From the NCBI GenBank assembly GCA_031291255.1, contig JARLJN010000009.1, forward strand, positions 1 through 52,577: a DNA stretch of 52,577 bases, read 5' to 3'. This stretch comes from Gammaproteobacteria bacterium (GTDB lineage Bacteria; Pseudomonadota; Gammaproteobacteria; DSM-16500). Shown here one piece after another: positions 34,736 to 43,230 of this stretch; within the stretch, counting starts at the first letter, position 1; each line of letters starts with the position of its first letter. A program made the position numbers and the translations under genes. Under the pieces are notes generated by a model, which was given only the letters and a program-made list of their open reading frames with translations, did no database searches and was not told where the DNA came from.

Positions 34736-35743
34736 ATGACTCATGTATCAGGTAAAAAAATTGCATTAACGCTATTCGCTGTCTCCGGAATTTTTTTCAG
34801 TACTGCACAAATAACAAATGCGGCAACACCTGCAAAAAACAATGAACAATCATTAGATAAAATTGTCACTGTCATAAATGATTCTGTCATCACTGAAAGT
34901 GAATTAGACGACGCCATTGAAATAGCTAAAAAACAAATTGCTATCAATCATATTGCTACTCCGCCATCTGACATACTTCGCAAGCAAGTGTTAGACCAGT
35001 TAATTAATCGCAAACTACAATTGATGTTAGGCGAACAAGCTGGTGTACATATCGATGAAGCAGCCGTTGATAAAGCCGTTGCCACCATCGCAGCACAAAA
35101 TAAATTGTCCGTTCCTGAACTGTACGAACAACTTAAAAAACAAGGTATGCAAGTAAAAGCCTACCGCAAAGAAATTGGTGAAGAAATTATTTTACAACAA
35201 ATTCAACAACAAGAAGTGGGCTCACATATTACGATTACCCCACAAGAAGTCGATGACTTTATGCGCTCAGCCGCTTGGTTGTCTTACAACAACAAAGAAT
35301 ATCACTTAGAAGATATACTCATTGCCTTACCTGACACACCCACACCAGAAGATGTAGAGCATGCAAAAAAAGAAGCGGATGCAGTGTTAGCCAAAATCCA
35401 TCAGGGAACCAGTTTTCAAGAAGCTGCAGTAAGCAATTCGGGAAGCACAGGAGCCATGCAGGGCGGTGATTTAGGATGGCGTAAACTCCCACAAATACCG
35501 TCTGCTTTTGCTAACGAACTAATACACATGAAACAAAATGATATTATGGGCCCTATTTTAACTCCAAATGGTTTTCATATTATCAAACTCAGTGGTCTGC
35601 GCGATGCTGATAAAAAAATCGATGCCACAGAACAACATAAACAAGTTGAACAACTTCTTTATCAGCGAAAATTTGAAGAAGAATTACAAAGCTGGACAAC
35701 TAAACTACGCGGCCAAGCTTTCATACATAACACTGAGAAATAA
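34736..35743 (+). CDS. surA: periplasmic chaperone SurA, single-parvulin form
   Basis: Chaperone for outer-membrane proteins in transit through the periplasm. A signal peptide is followed by the SurA N-domain (LDKIVTVINDSVITESELDDAI, LDQLINRKLQLMLGEQAGV), one parvulin domain at about residues 185-290 (GGDLGWRKLPQIPSAFANEL, GPILTPNGFHIIKL) and a C-terminal helix that rejoins the core (QRKFEEELQSWTTKLRGQAFI). E. coli SurA has about 428 residues and two parvulin domains; this protein has 335 and one. It ends three bases before pdxA. Confidence 0.93.
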   Translation: MTHVSGKKIALTLFAVSGIFFSTAQITNAATPAKNNEQSLDKIVTVINDSVITESELDDAIEIAKKQIAINHIATPPSDILRKQVLDQLINRKLQLMLGEQAGVHIDEAAVDKAVATIAAQNKLSVPELYEQLKKQGMQVKAYRKEIGEEIILQQIQQQEVGSHITITPQEVDDFMRSAAWLSYNNKEYHLEDILIALPDTPTPEDVEHAKKEADAVLAKIHQGTSFQEAAVSNSGSTGAMQGGDLGWRKLPQIPSAFANELIHMKQNDIMGPILTPNGFHIIKLSGLRDADKKIDATEQHKQVEQLLYQRKFEEELQSWTTKLRGQAFIHNTEK

Positions 35744-35745
35744 TA

Positions 35746-36756
35746 ATGAAGAATTCATTCCCGCGCATACTTATCACACCAGGTGAACCTGCGGGAATAG
35801 GTCCTGACATCACTTTAAAAATTTTGCAAACAGCAAGCTTAGCAGAAATTATTGTTATAGGTGATCCGCAATTATTTCTTGAACGCGCACAATGGCTTAA
35901 TTTACCGATTAAAATCATTCCGTTTGATGACACTAGCCATTCAACTGCGCAGCAGCCAGGTGAATTAAAAATCATTCCTGTCGCATTAAAAGAAACGTGT
36001 ATTCCCGGCCATCTCAACATTGCAAATGCACCGTATGTTATCGAGTGTTTAAACATTGCCGCTGATCTTTGTTTACAAAAAAAAGCGGATGCACTGGTCA
36101 CTGGCCCTATACAAAAAAGTATAATCAATGAAGCTGGTATTTCTTTTTCAGGTCACACAGAATTTTTAGCGCAACGCTGCAAGGTTAAAAACTCTATTAT
36201 GTTGTTTGTCGTTAACTCATTGAAAGTTGCACTACTCACAACACACATTCCTATCGCTCAAGTTCCTTCAGCAATCACACATGAAAAATTAAAAACAACA
36301 ATAAAATTATTACAAAAAGAATTACAAACTAAATTTAATATTACCGCGCCTAAAATAGCAGTCTGCGGGTTAAATCCTCATGCCGGCGAAAGTGGTCATA
36401 TGGGCAGCGAAGAAATTGAAATCATAGAACCTGCTTTAAAAGAATTACGCTATGAAGGAATTCATATCGTTGGACCCTTACCTGCGGACACTGTATTTCT
36501 CGATAAATATTTAAATAATTGTGATGTGATTTTGGGAATGTATCATGATCAAGTTCTTCCTGTTGTTAAGTATTTAGGATTTCAAGAAGCAGTGAACGTC
36601 ACCTTGGGTTTACCTATCATACGAACATCTGTAGATCATGGCACTGCACTTGATATAGCTGGATCAGGACTAGCAGATGCAAACAGCATGGCAGCAGCTG
36701 TTAAACTTGCAATCGAACTTTCAAAATTATCTACACTTCATGAAGCTTGCAAATAA
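35746..36756 (+). CDS. pdxA: 4-hydroxythreonine-4-phosphate dehydrogenase
   Basis: Oxidises 4-phosphohydroxythreonine in the DXP-dependent route to pyridoxal 5'-phosphate; zinc/metal-dependent. The 336 residues show TPGEPAGIGPDI at the start, SGHTEFLAQR, NPHAGESGHMG near residue 213 and GMYHDQVLPVVKY with metal-binding His. It is coupled to surA (two bases apart), as in many gammaproteobacteria; normally rsmA (ksgA) follows, but here tolC does. Confidence 0.97.
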   Translation: MKNSFPRILITPGEPAGIGPDITLKILQTASLAEIIVIGDPQLFLERAQWLNLPIKIIPFDDTSHSTAQQPGELKIIPVALKETCIPGHLNIANAPYVIECLNIAADLCLQKKADALVTGPIQKSIINEAGISFSGHTEFLAQRCKVKNSIMLFVVNSLKVALLTTHIPIAQVPSAITHEKLKTTIKLLQKELQTKFNITAPKIAVCGLNPHAGESGHMGSEEIEIIEPALKELRYEGIHIVGPLPADTVFLDKYLNNCDVILGMYHDQVLPVVKYLGFQEAVNVTLGLPIIRTSVDHGTALDIAGSGLADANSMAAAVKLAIELSKLSTLHEACK

Positions 36757-36785
36757 TTTTCACGCTAAATTTGAGAAATAACATA

Positions 36786-38171
36786 ATGAAAAAATATTTT
36801 GCTCTCACAATGATAACATTACTCAGTTTAAACATGAGCGCGGGAGCAGCTGCTGCAAATTTATTGCATGTGTATGAAGATGCTTTATCAAATGATCCAG
36901 TCTACCAGCAAGCCATTGCACAACGTTTATCTGATAAAGAAGCGGAACCGTTAAATCTCGCTCCATTGTTACCGCAAGCCGTCATCACCGGCGGCCCCGC
37001 GCTCAATAAACAGCATTTTTCAGGCTCTGCTTCCCCCATTTCATCAACTACCTCTAAAGGTTATTTATTTACATTAGCACTCACGCAAGCCGTATTTGAT
37101 TTCGGTAAATTTGCTGCGTTATCTGGCGCAAGAGCTGCTAGCAAAGAAGCAGATGCAACACTGAATGCAGCAAGTCAAAATTTAATATTACGCGTTGCCC
37201 AAGCTTATTTTAATGTATTAAAAGATGAAGACAATTTGGCATACAGCTTGTCTAACAAAAAAGCTTACGCAAAACAATATGATCAAGCGAACCAAGAGTT
37301 TAAAGTGGGATTAAAAACGAAGACTGATGTTTATACCGCAGAATCTTCTTATGCTGCATCAACAGCAAATGCTATTGCTGCTGAAACAACTCTCGCTGTC
37401 GACAAAGAAACTCTACGCGCGATTACTAATCACGTTTATAGCAGCATAGCACCACTCAGTGAAAAATTTCCTCTCATCTCACCGCAACCTGCAGATATGG
37501 ATGCGTGGGTAAAAACGGCTTTAATGCAAAACTGGTCGATTAAAGCTGCACAATTAGCCAGTGTTTCTGCCATGGAAACCATCAAACAACAACGTGCGGG
37601 TCATTTCCCTACGCTTTATGCGCAAGGCAGTTACAGCGCTGGATATAATAATAATTTTGCTGGCGCAGGCATAGCGACCAGCGTAGATCCCAACACAACG
37701 GGCACAGTACCCGGTGTCTTTATTCCCACTAAAACCCATACTACAAATGCCAGTCTCAGTTTTAATTTAGGAATACCCTTATCTTCAGGCGGTGCCGTAA
37801 TTGCTGGAACAAATCAAGCTAAATATAATTATCAAGTTGCCATGCAAAACTTAGAAAAAAATATACGCGAGACAACAACGAACACGCGGCAAACTTATTT
37901 AAATATTATGGCAGGCATACAAAAAATTCGCGCAGATAAGCAAGCGATTAAATCTGCTATCAGCTCATATGAAGGAATAGAAGCGCGTTATCAAGCGGGC
38001 ACAGAAACATTAGTCGATGTATTGAATCAGCAACGTAAGGTTTATGAAGCTCAAACGTATTACACCACTGATAGATATGCCTATGTTTATAATATACTAG
38101 CGTTAAAACAAGCCGCAGGAACATTGAGTCAAGAAGACTTGGTTGCGATTAATAGTTGGCTGGGAAGTTAA
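36786..38171 (+). CDS. tolC: TolC family outer-membrane efflux/export channel
   Basis: Trimeric outer-membrane and periplasmic tunnel for type I secretion and drug efflux. Signal peptide MKKYFALTMITLLSLNMSAG then A-A-A-A-N-L-L. The two internal repeats typical of the OEP family are seen: LRVAQAYFNVLKDEDNLAYS in the first half and TTTNTRQTYLNIMAGIQKI in the second, with EARYQAGTETLVDVLNQQRKVYEAQ near the C-terminus. The start at 36786 is used; the frame extends upstream into pdxA. No linked inner-membrane exporter is visible in the window. Confidence 0.92.
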   Translation: MKKYFALTMITLLSLNMSAGAAAANLLHVYEDALSNDPVYQQAIAQRLSDKEAEPLNLAPLLPQAVITGGPALNKQHFSGSASPISSTTSKGYLFTLALTQAVFDFGKFAALSGARAASKEADATLNAASQNLILRVAQAYFNVLKDEDNLAYSLSNKKAYAKQYDQANQEFKVGLKTKTDVYTAESSYAASTANAIAAETTLAVDKETLRAITNHVYSSIAPLSEKFPLISPQPADMDAWVKTALMQNWSIKAAQLASVSAMETIKQQRAGHFPTLYAQGSYSAGYNNNFAGAGIATSVDPNTTGTVPGVFIPTKTHTTNASLSFNLGIPLSSGGAVIAGTNQAKYNYQVAMQNLEKNIRETTTNTRQTYLNIMAGIQKIRADKQAIKSAISSYEGIEARYQAGTETLVDVLNQQRKVYEAQTYYTTDRYAYVYNILALKQAAGTLSQEDLVAINSWLGS

Positions 38172-38243
38172 TCTCCATTTTTAAATCAACGTTAGCAATG
38201 AAGCTCGGCGTGACATCTCGCTGAGCTGCACAACTAACCATCC

Positions 38244-38507
38244 TTAATAAATATCTTTTCTATGGCCCAATCTCAAAACCAAGACTGTCAGCTCGGATTT
38301 TTTTACTTCACAAATAATTCGATAATCCTCTACTCGAAATCTCCATAAACCTGTTAGATCACTCAACAGTGGTTTTCCTATCATCTGGATGTCATCTAAA
38401 GGAGCAACTCTCTCTTTTAAATAAGTAGTGATTTTTTTGGCAACGCTTTTATCTAATTTTTTAAGCTGCTTCAATGCAGTTTCCGTGAAATTAATCTTCC
38501 AAGCCAC
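38244..38507 (-). CDS. RelE/ParE-type toxin
   Basis: 87 residues: VAWKINF-like start then FTETALKQLKKLDKSVAKKI and the RelE/ParE-fold block LWRFRVEDYRIICEVKKSELTVLVLRLGHRKDIY. Family members cleave mRNA at the ribosome (RelE) or poison gyrase (ParE); the RHRKD-like ending is typical of RelE. It overlaps the antitoxin gene by 17 bp, the usual TA layout. Confidence 0.9.
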   Translation of the reverse strand: MAWKINFTETALKQLKKLDKSVAKKITTYLKERVAPLDDIQMIGKPLLSDLTGLWRFRVEDYRIICEVKKSELTVLVLRLGHRKDIY

Positions 38508-38706
38508 ACATTTTCTCCACTTCTTCTAAAGAGTAAATTTTTCCGGGGTTAGCCAAAATCGCTTTTGAAAGATAAAAATCTTCCATCTCTTCTATATGAA
38601 GCTCAAGCGCTTCACGAGCATATGAGCTTTTGGAACGATGTGTTTTTTTTGCAAGAATAGTCAGCCTGTCTTCTAGTTCTTGCGGCAATCTCAGTGCAAT
38701 AGTCAT
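38491..38706 (-). CDS. RHH/RelB-type antitoxin
   Basis: 71 residues. The N-terminus TIALRLPQELEDRLTILAKKT, with SKSSYAREALELHIEEMED, is a ribbon-helix-helix DNA-binding domain; the C-terminal part (SKAILANPGKIYSLEEVEKMCG) should wrap the toxin. It precedes the toxin and has GGAGGG upstream. It should bind the palindromes at 38737-38771 for autoregulation. Confidence 0.9.
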   Translation of the reverse strand: MTIALRLPQELEDRLTILAKKTHRSKSSYAREALELHIEEMEDFYLSKAILANPGKIYSLEEVEKMCGLED

Positions 38707-38736
38707 AAGTGACCCTCCTGATATTAATTATACACC

Positions 38737-38771
38737 GTATACAAAAATATACAAGTGTATACATGTATACA
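38737..38771. promoter_or_regulatory. antitoxin operator palindromes
   Basis: TGTATACATGTATACA (38756-38771) is a perfect 16-bp palindrome, with GTATAC at 38737-38742 and ATATAC nearby, so two or three half-site pairs 30-65 bp before the antitoxin ATG. It fits cooperative RHH binding over the TA promoter. Confidence 0.7.
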
Positions 38772-38832
38772 GAAATAGCACGTAGATAAAAAAATCTTTA
38801 TTTTCAATTAATTAGCGATATATTGGTTGAAT

Positions 38833-39598
<766 letters not shown>

Positions 39599-39684
39599 CT
39601 ATTATAAGCTATATAGTTCGCCAAAACAGTCTCATTGTAGCGAAATTTTATTCAATCTACTCACATTAATGGCTCTAAACGAAA

Positions 39685-40146
39685 ATGAACGCTAATCAGA
39701 TAGATTATTTACAAGTCATGGGAATCCAAGCCTGGCACCTTAAAAAGGCCGTGTACGGCGCTGAATTAATGGTCATAGCGGCTCCGGAAGCGGAACAGCC
39801 TCTAGCAAACCAGCTCCTTCAAAAAATGCTAGATGTCCTAGAGAGAGAGCACGTTTCTTTGACCTATTTTCATGATGGCATTGATAAACAAATCAGATCC
39901 ATCAACCCTAAAATGTTACTCGTATTAGGCAAAACTGCCGCTCAAGCATTATGTAATAGCTCTGCTGCTCTTGATCAGCTAAGGAATCAAACCCATTATT
40001 ACGGTGAGACTCACATTCCACTCATTGTCACCTATGATCCTACTGAGTTATTGCAAAACCCTGTAGATAAACGCAAAGCGTTTCATGACTTACAACGCGT
40101 TTTGTTGTGCGAGCCTAGCATCAATAATATCCTTCGCGATAGCTAA
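39685..40146 (+). CDS. holD: HolD-like DNA polymerase III psi subunit
   Basis: 153 residues. The N-terminus (DYLQVMGIQAWHLK) resembles HolD (QLQQLGITQWSLR in E. coli), the segment that binds chi. The remainder reads like the uracil-DNA glycosylase fold to which psi is structurally related: KMLLVLGKTAAQALCN and TYDPTELLQNPVDKRKAFHDLQRVL. In active family 4 glycosylases the equivalent motif is TYHPS; here His is Asp, so catalysis is unlikely. It is convergent with waaA and overlaps it by 57 bp. Confidence 0.6.
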   Translation: MNANQIDYLQVMGIQAWHLKKAVYGAELMVIAAPEAEQPLANQLLQKMLDVLEREHVSLTYFHDGIDKQIRSINPKMLLVLGKTAAQALCNSSAALDQLRNQTHYYGETHIPLIVTYDPTELLQNPVDKRKAFHDLQRVLLCEPSINNILRDS

Positions 40147-41376
40147 TTGTTTTGCAAGTGCTCCGCGATTGCTAACAACAACTGCTTCTGCATTTTCACC
40201 CATAGTTTTACGATAATTTTCATCTTGAAAAAGTTTTATAACCACATTCGACAATTCTTCAGCATCTTGCACTGTAACCATTCCATTTTTATTTATTAAC
40301 ATTTCACTGATCTCAGCGAAGTTATAAAGTGTAGGACCTGTTACTATCGCCTTTGCTAATACTGCAGGTTCTAACATATTGTGACCGCCTATATCCGCAA
40401 AACTACCTGCCACAAAAGCCACATCACTGGCAGCATACATCAGCATCATTTCACCTACGGAATCACATAAATAACTTTCAGCTGTCGATAAGTCATCTGA
40501 TTTTTCGCTGCGTTTTGTAATACGAAAATGTTGTGACTGCGCTAATGCAAAAACTGAATTAAACCGTTCAGGATGACGAGGAACAATAATTAATAAAGCG
40601 GTAGGAAAAACGGTAAGAATTTTTTTGTGTGCCGCAAAAATAATTTCTTCTTCGCCTGCATGCGTACTTGCTGCTATCCACACATGGCGTGCATAACCCA
40701 ATTGATCACGCAGTGCAGCGCCTTGCGAAATTAAATCACGCGGTGCAGTGATATCAAACTTAATGCTTCCACTCACACAACCTTTTTTACTCTCTAAACC
40801 TAACTCAATAAAACGTTGTAATTCAGATTCTGTTTGCACAGCAATGGTATGCACATTGCTTAGCATTTGTTGTGTTAAACGTTTTACACGGGAATAACCT
40901 GCAGCGGAAGCTTGAGATAAACGTGCATTCACAACAAAAATTGGAATCTGATTTTTTTGACAAACATAAAATAAATTTGGCCATAATTCTGTTTCAACAA
41001 TAATTGCAACGAGTGGACGAGCTCGTTTTAAAAAATGCTGGAGACAAAATGGTAAATCATAAGGAACATACTGTTGCAGTACTGTATTACCAAATGTTTT
41101 TTGTATATGCGCAGATCCTGTTGGTGTCATGTTAGTGACAACAATAGGTATCAGCGGATAACGCTCTTGTAACGCTTTGATGAAAGGCGTGGCCGCTATG
41201 CTTTCACCCAATGAAACAGCATGTATCCATATACTTTTATCTAACTGATAAGAACCATATCCTAATCGCTCTGCCCAACGCTTGCGATAGGCGGGCGCAC
41301 GACGCGAACGCCAAAGTAAGCGTAGAAAAATAAAGGGCAATATTAAATAAAAAATGACAGTATATAAAATTCGCAA
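40090..41376 (-). CDS. waaA: Kdo transferase
   Basis: Adds Kdo to lipid A at the inner membrane. It carries an N-terminal anchor (ILYTVIFYLILPFIFLRLLW), then IWIHAVSLGESIAATP with the conserved Glu, PIVVTNMTPTGS and VETELWPNL, and a GT-B C-terminal half with GGHNMLEPA near residue 310. About 428 residues. The start is probably the TTG at 41376 with AAGG seven bases upstream; the frame is open to 41397. The C-terminus overlaps the HolD-like gene on the other strand. Confidence 0.94.
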   Translation of the reverse strand: MRILYTVIFYLILPFIFLRLLWRSRRAPAYRKRWAERLGYGSYQLDKSIWIHAVSLGESIAATPFIKALQERYPLIPIVVTNMTPTGSAHIQKTFGNTVLQQYVPYDLPFCLQHFLKRARPLVAIIVETELWPNLFYVCQKNQIPIFVVNARLSQASAAGYSRVKRLTQQMLSNVHTIAVQTESELQRFIELGLESKKGCVSGSIKFDITAPRDLISQGAALRDQLGYARHVWIAASTHAGEEEIIFAAHKKILTVFPTALLIIVPRHPERFNSVFALAQSQHFRITKRSEKSDDLSTAESYLCDSVGEMMLMYAASDVAFVAGSFADIGGHNMLEPAVLAKAIVTGPTLYNFAEISEMLINKNGMVTVQDAEELSNVVIKLFQDENYRKTMGENAEAVVVSNRGALAKQLAIAKDIIDARLAQQNAL

Positions 41377-41506
41377 AACATAGCCTTCATTCAGCAATTG
41401 AGGGATAGGATTATATTCATTCTGATGGAAACAAACACTAATTATTAGTAGTATGCATTATAACATTTATTTTCAACGTCATGATCGATCACACACGGAA
41501 ACCATC

Positions 41507-42169
41507 ATGTCAAATTATCTTATTGCACCCTCTTTATTAGCGGCTGATTTTGCAAGATTGGGCGAGGAAGCTGCAGCTGTTTTAGCCGCAGGCGCTGATA
41601 TGCTTCATCTTGATGTCATGGATAATCACTATGTCCCTAATTTAACCATGGGGCCGCTAGCCTGTTCAGCCTTACGCAAATATGGCATTACAGCGCCCAT
41701 TGATGTGCACTTAATGGTAACACCCGTAGATGATCTTATCGTCGAATTTGCAAAGGCCGGTGCTAGCATTATCTCCTTTCATCCTGAAGCAACTCAACAC
41801 GTAGACCGTAGCCTAAATCTAATTCACAAACTGGGTTGTAAAGCAGGCCTTGCTTTGAATCCCGCCACTTCATTAACTCACTTAGACCACCTATGGGATA
41901 AGCTCGATGTAATACTTATCATGTCAGTTAATCCCGGCTTTGGTGGTCAAGAATTTATTCCTGCTACATTGAATAAACTGACTCAAACACGACAATTAAT
42001 TAATAACAATAATAAAAAAATTCGGTTAGCGATTGATGGCGGCATCAAAACAGACAACATCGCAGCTGCTGCAAAAGCAGGAGCCGATACATTCATTGCA
42101 GGTTCTGCAATTTTTTCCCAACCAGATTATAAAAAAGTGATCACACAAATGCGTGAAGAATTAAAATAA
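41507..42169 (+). CDS. rpe: ribulose-phosphate 3-epimerase
   Basis: Interconverts ribulose- and xylulose-5-phosphate in the pentose phosphate pathway. A 220-residue TIM barrel starting [21 protein letters not shown] at 41507. Conserved elements are [36 protein letters not shown] and [10 protein letters not shown]. An upstream frame of 18 codons is rejected. Fifteen bases separate it from the VOC gene. Confidence 0.96.
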   Translation: MSNYLIAPSLLAADFARLGEEAAAVLAAGADMLHLDVMDNHYVPNLTMGPLACSALRKYGITAPIDVHLMVTPVDDLIVEFAKAGASIISFHPEATQHVDRSLNLIHKLGCKAGLALNPATSLTHLDHLWDKLDVILIMSVNPGFGGQEFIPATLNKLTQTRQLINNNNKKIRLAIDGGIKTDNIAAAAKAGADTFIAGSAIFSQPDYKKVITQMREELK

Positions 42170-42184
42170 CAAAAGGATGAAATC

Positions 42185-42580
42185 ATGCAAAAACCAAAAC
42201 CGACTAAAGGGTTACATCACGTTGCACTCTTCGTAAAAAACCTCACTGAGTGTGAACATTTCTACACTCAATTACTTGGTATGAAAATTGATTGGCAACC
42301 CGATGCAGACAATATTTATTTAACGTCGGGAAATGATAATTTTGCTTTACATCGTGCACCTGCAGATTTTAATCCCGCCAAACATCAACGCTTAGATCAT
42401 ATAGGATTTTTTTTAGATGAACGCAAAGATGTCGATGTGTGGTGTGACTATTTACGAGAAAACGGCGTTGAGATTAAAGCCGGCCCCAAAGAACATCGCG
42501 ATGGCACTCGCAGTTTTTATTGCGCAGATCCCGATGGAAATATTGTTCAGTTAATTTATTATCCTGTCACAGATAGATAA
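42185..42580 (+). CDS. VOC/glyoxalase-fold protein
   Basis: 131 residues with the vicinal-oxygen-chelate fold: KGLHHVALFVKNLTECEHFYTQLLGM, then RLDHIGFFL and the late FYCADPDGNIVQLIYY. His, His and Glu-type metal positions are compatible with a glyoxalase or dioxygenase-like enzyme, but the substrate cannot be deduced. It follows rpe with RBS AAAAGGATGAAATC. Confidence 0.85.
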   Translation: MQKPKPTKGLHHVALFVKNLTECEHFYTQLLGMKIDWQPDADNIYLTSGNDNFALHRAPADFNPAKHQRLDHIGFFLDERKDVDVWCDYLRENGVEIKAGPKEHRDGTRSFYCADPDGNIVQLIYYPVTDR

Positions 42581-42591
42581 TCTTAAAATAA

Positions 42592-42723
42592 CAACCCGGA
42601 TTGTCTCTATGCTCAATCCATAGCCTCACCCACAAGTCCTGCATCCCTTTTCTCGCCACGCTTTTTGTGGTGGGAGAAGGGATGCAGGACTTGTGGATAA
42701 AGCTATGGCTCAATCCGGGCAAC
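42592..42723. repeat. composite hairpin: long inverted repeat nested in REP-A ends
   Basis: Outer ends CAACCCGGATTG and CAATCCGGGCAAC are REP-A-like. Within them, arms at 42618-42657 and 42670-42709 are a long near-perfect inverted repeat including CACAAGTCCTGCATCCCTT. It could fold into a hairpin of about 45 bp. It lies between convergent genes and has no coding capacity. Confidence 0.85.
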
Positions 42724-42726
42724 TCA

Positions 42727-43074
42727 TCATTTTTTATCATCATCCTTTGTATCTTTCACATCTTTAAATGATGAATAAGGCACACTGCCTGGACGTGGCG
42801 CCATTTGCAAAGGAGAAGGACTAAACACTTGCTTGCTGGTTTGCTGCGTCCCTTGACCTTGCGATGTCGCTTCACCTGCAGCAGACTGATCTTGACTAAA
42901 TTCTTCTATTAAATCATCAAAATCATACAATTGATAAGATGCATTCACTTTGTAATTTGCATCCCATTCTAATTTTGCTTGAATAAATAACTTCGCATCG
43001 TCTTGCTCTTGAAATCGAGCAAGAGACTGCTCTGCACCACGCTGATATCTTTTGGTTACTTTATAAGGCAGCAT
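42727..43074 (-). CDS. hypothetical protein with disordered C-terminal half
   Basis: 115 residues. The first 65 form a compact, charged domain (LPYKVTKRYQRGAEQSLARFQEQDDAKLFI, WDANYKVNASYQLYDFDDLI); the rest is Gln/Ser/Pro-rich and ends KDVKDTKDDDKK, probably unstructured. No signal sequence or membrane helix. RBS GGGAAGCGCGA. Convergent to the VOC gene and divergent from the hybrid kinase. No family recognised. Confidence 0.7.
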   Translation of the reverse strand: MLPYKVTKRYQRGAEQSLARFQEQDDAKLFIQAKLEWDANYKVNASYQLYDFDDLIEEFSQDQSAAGEATSQGQGTQQTSKQVFSPSPLQMAPRPGSVPYSSFKDVKDTKDDDKK

Positions 43075-43183
43075 TCGCGCTTCCCATCCTAATAGGTAAA
43101 ATTTTAAAAATGCAGTATAACAAAATTTTGCTCGCGATCACCTTCCTTTATCTTTGTGAAATTTAAGCAATTCCTACAGAATT

Positions 43184-43200
43184 TGTGTATAATATACACA
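43184..43200. promoter_or_regulatory. palindrome over the -10 of the hybrid kinase gene
   Basis: TGTGTATAATATACACA is a perfect 8-bp inverted repeat with one central base; TATAAT at 43188-43193 lies inside. It is 31 bp before the ATG, which has GAGGAACGCC as RBS. No good -35 is seen. It is an operator candidate. Confidence 0.5.
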
Positions 43201-43230
43201 GCATCTTTATGAAACAACCCGAGGAACGCC

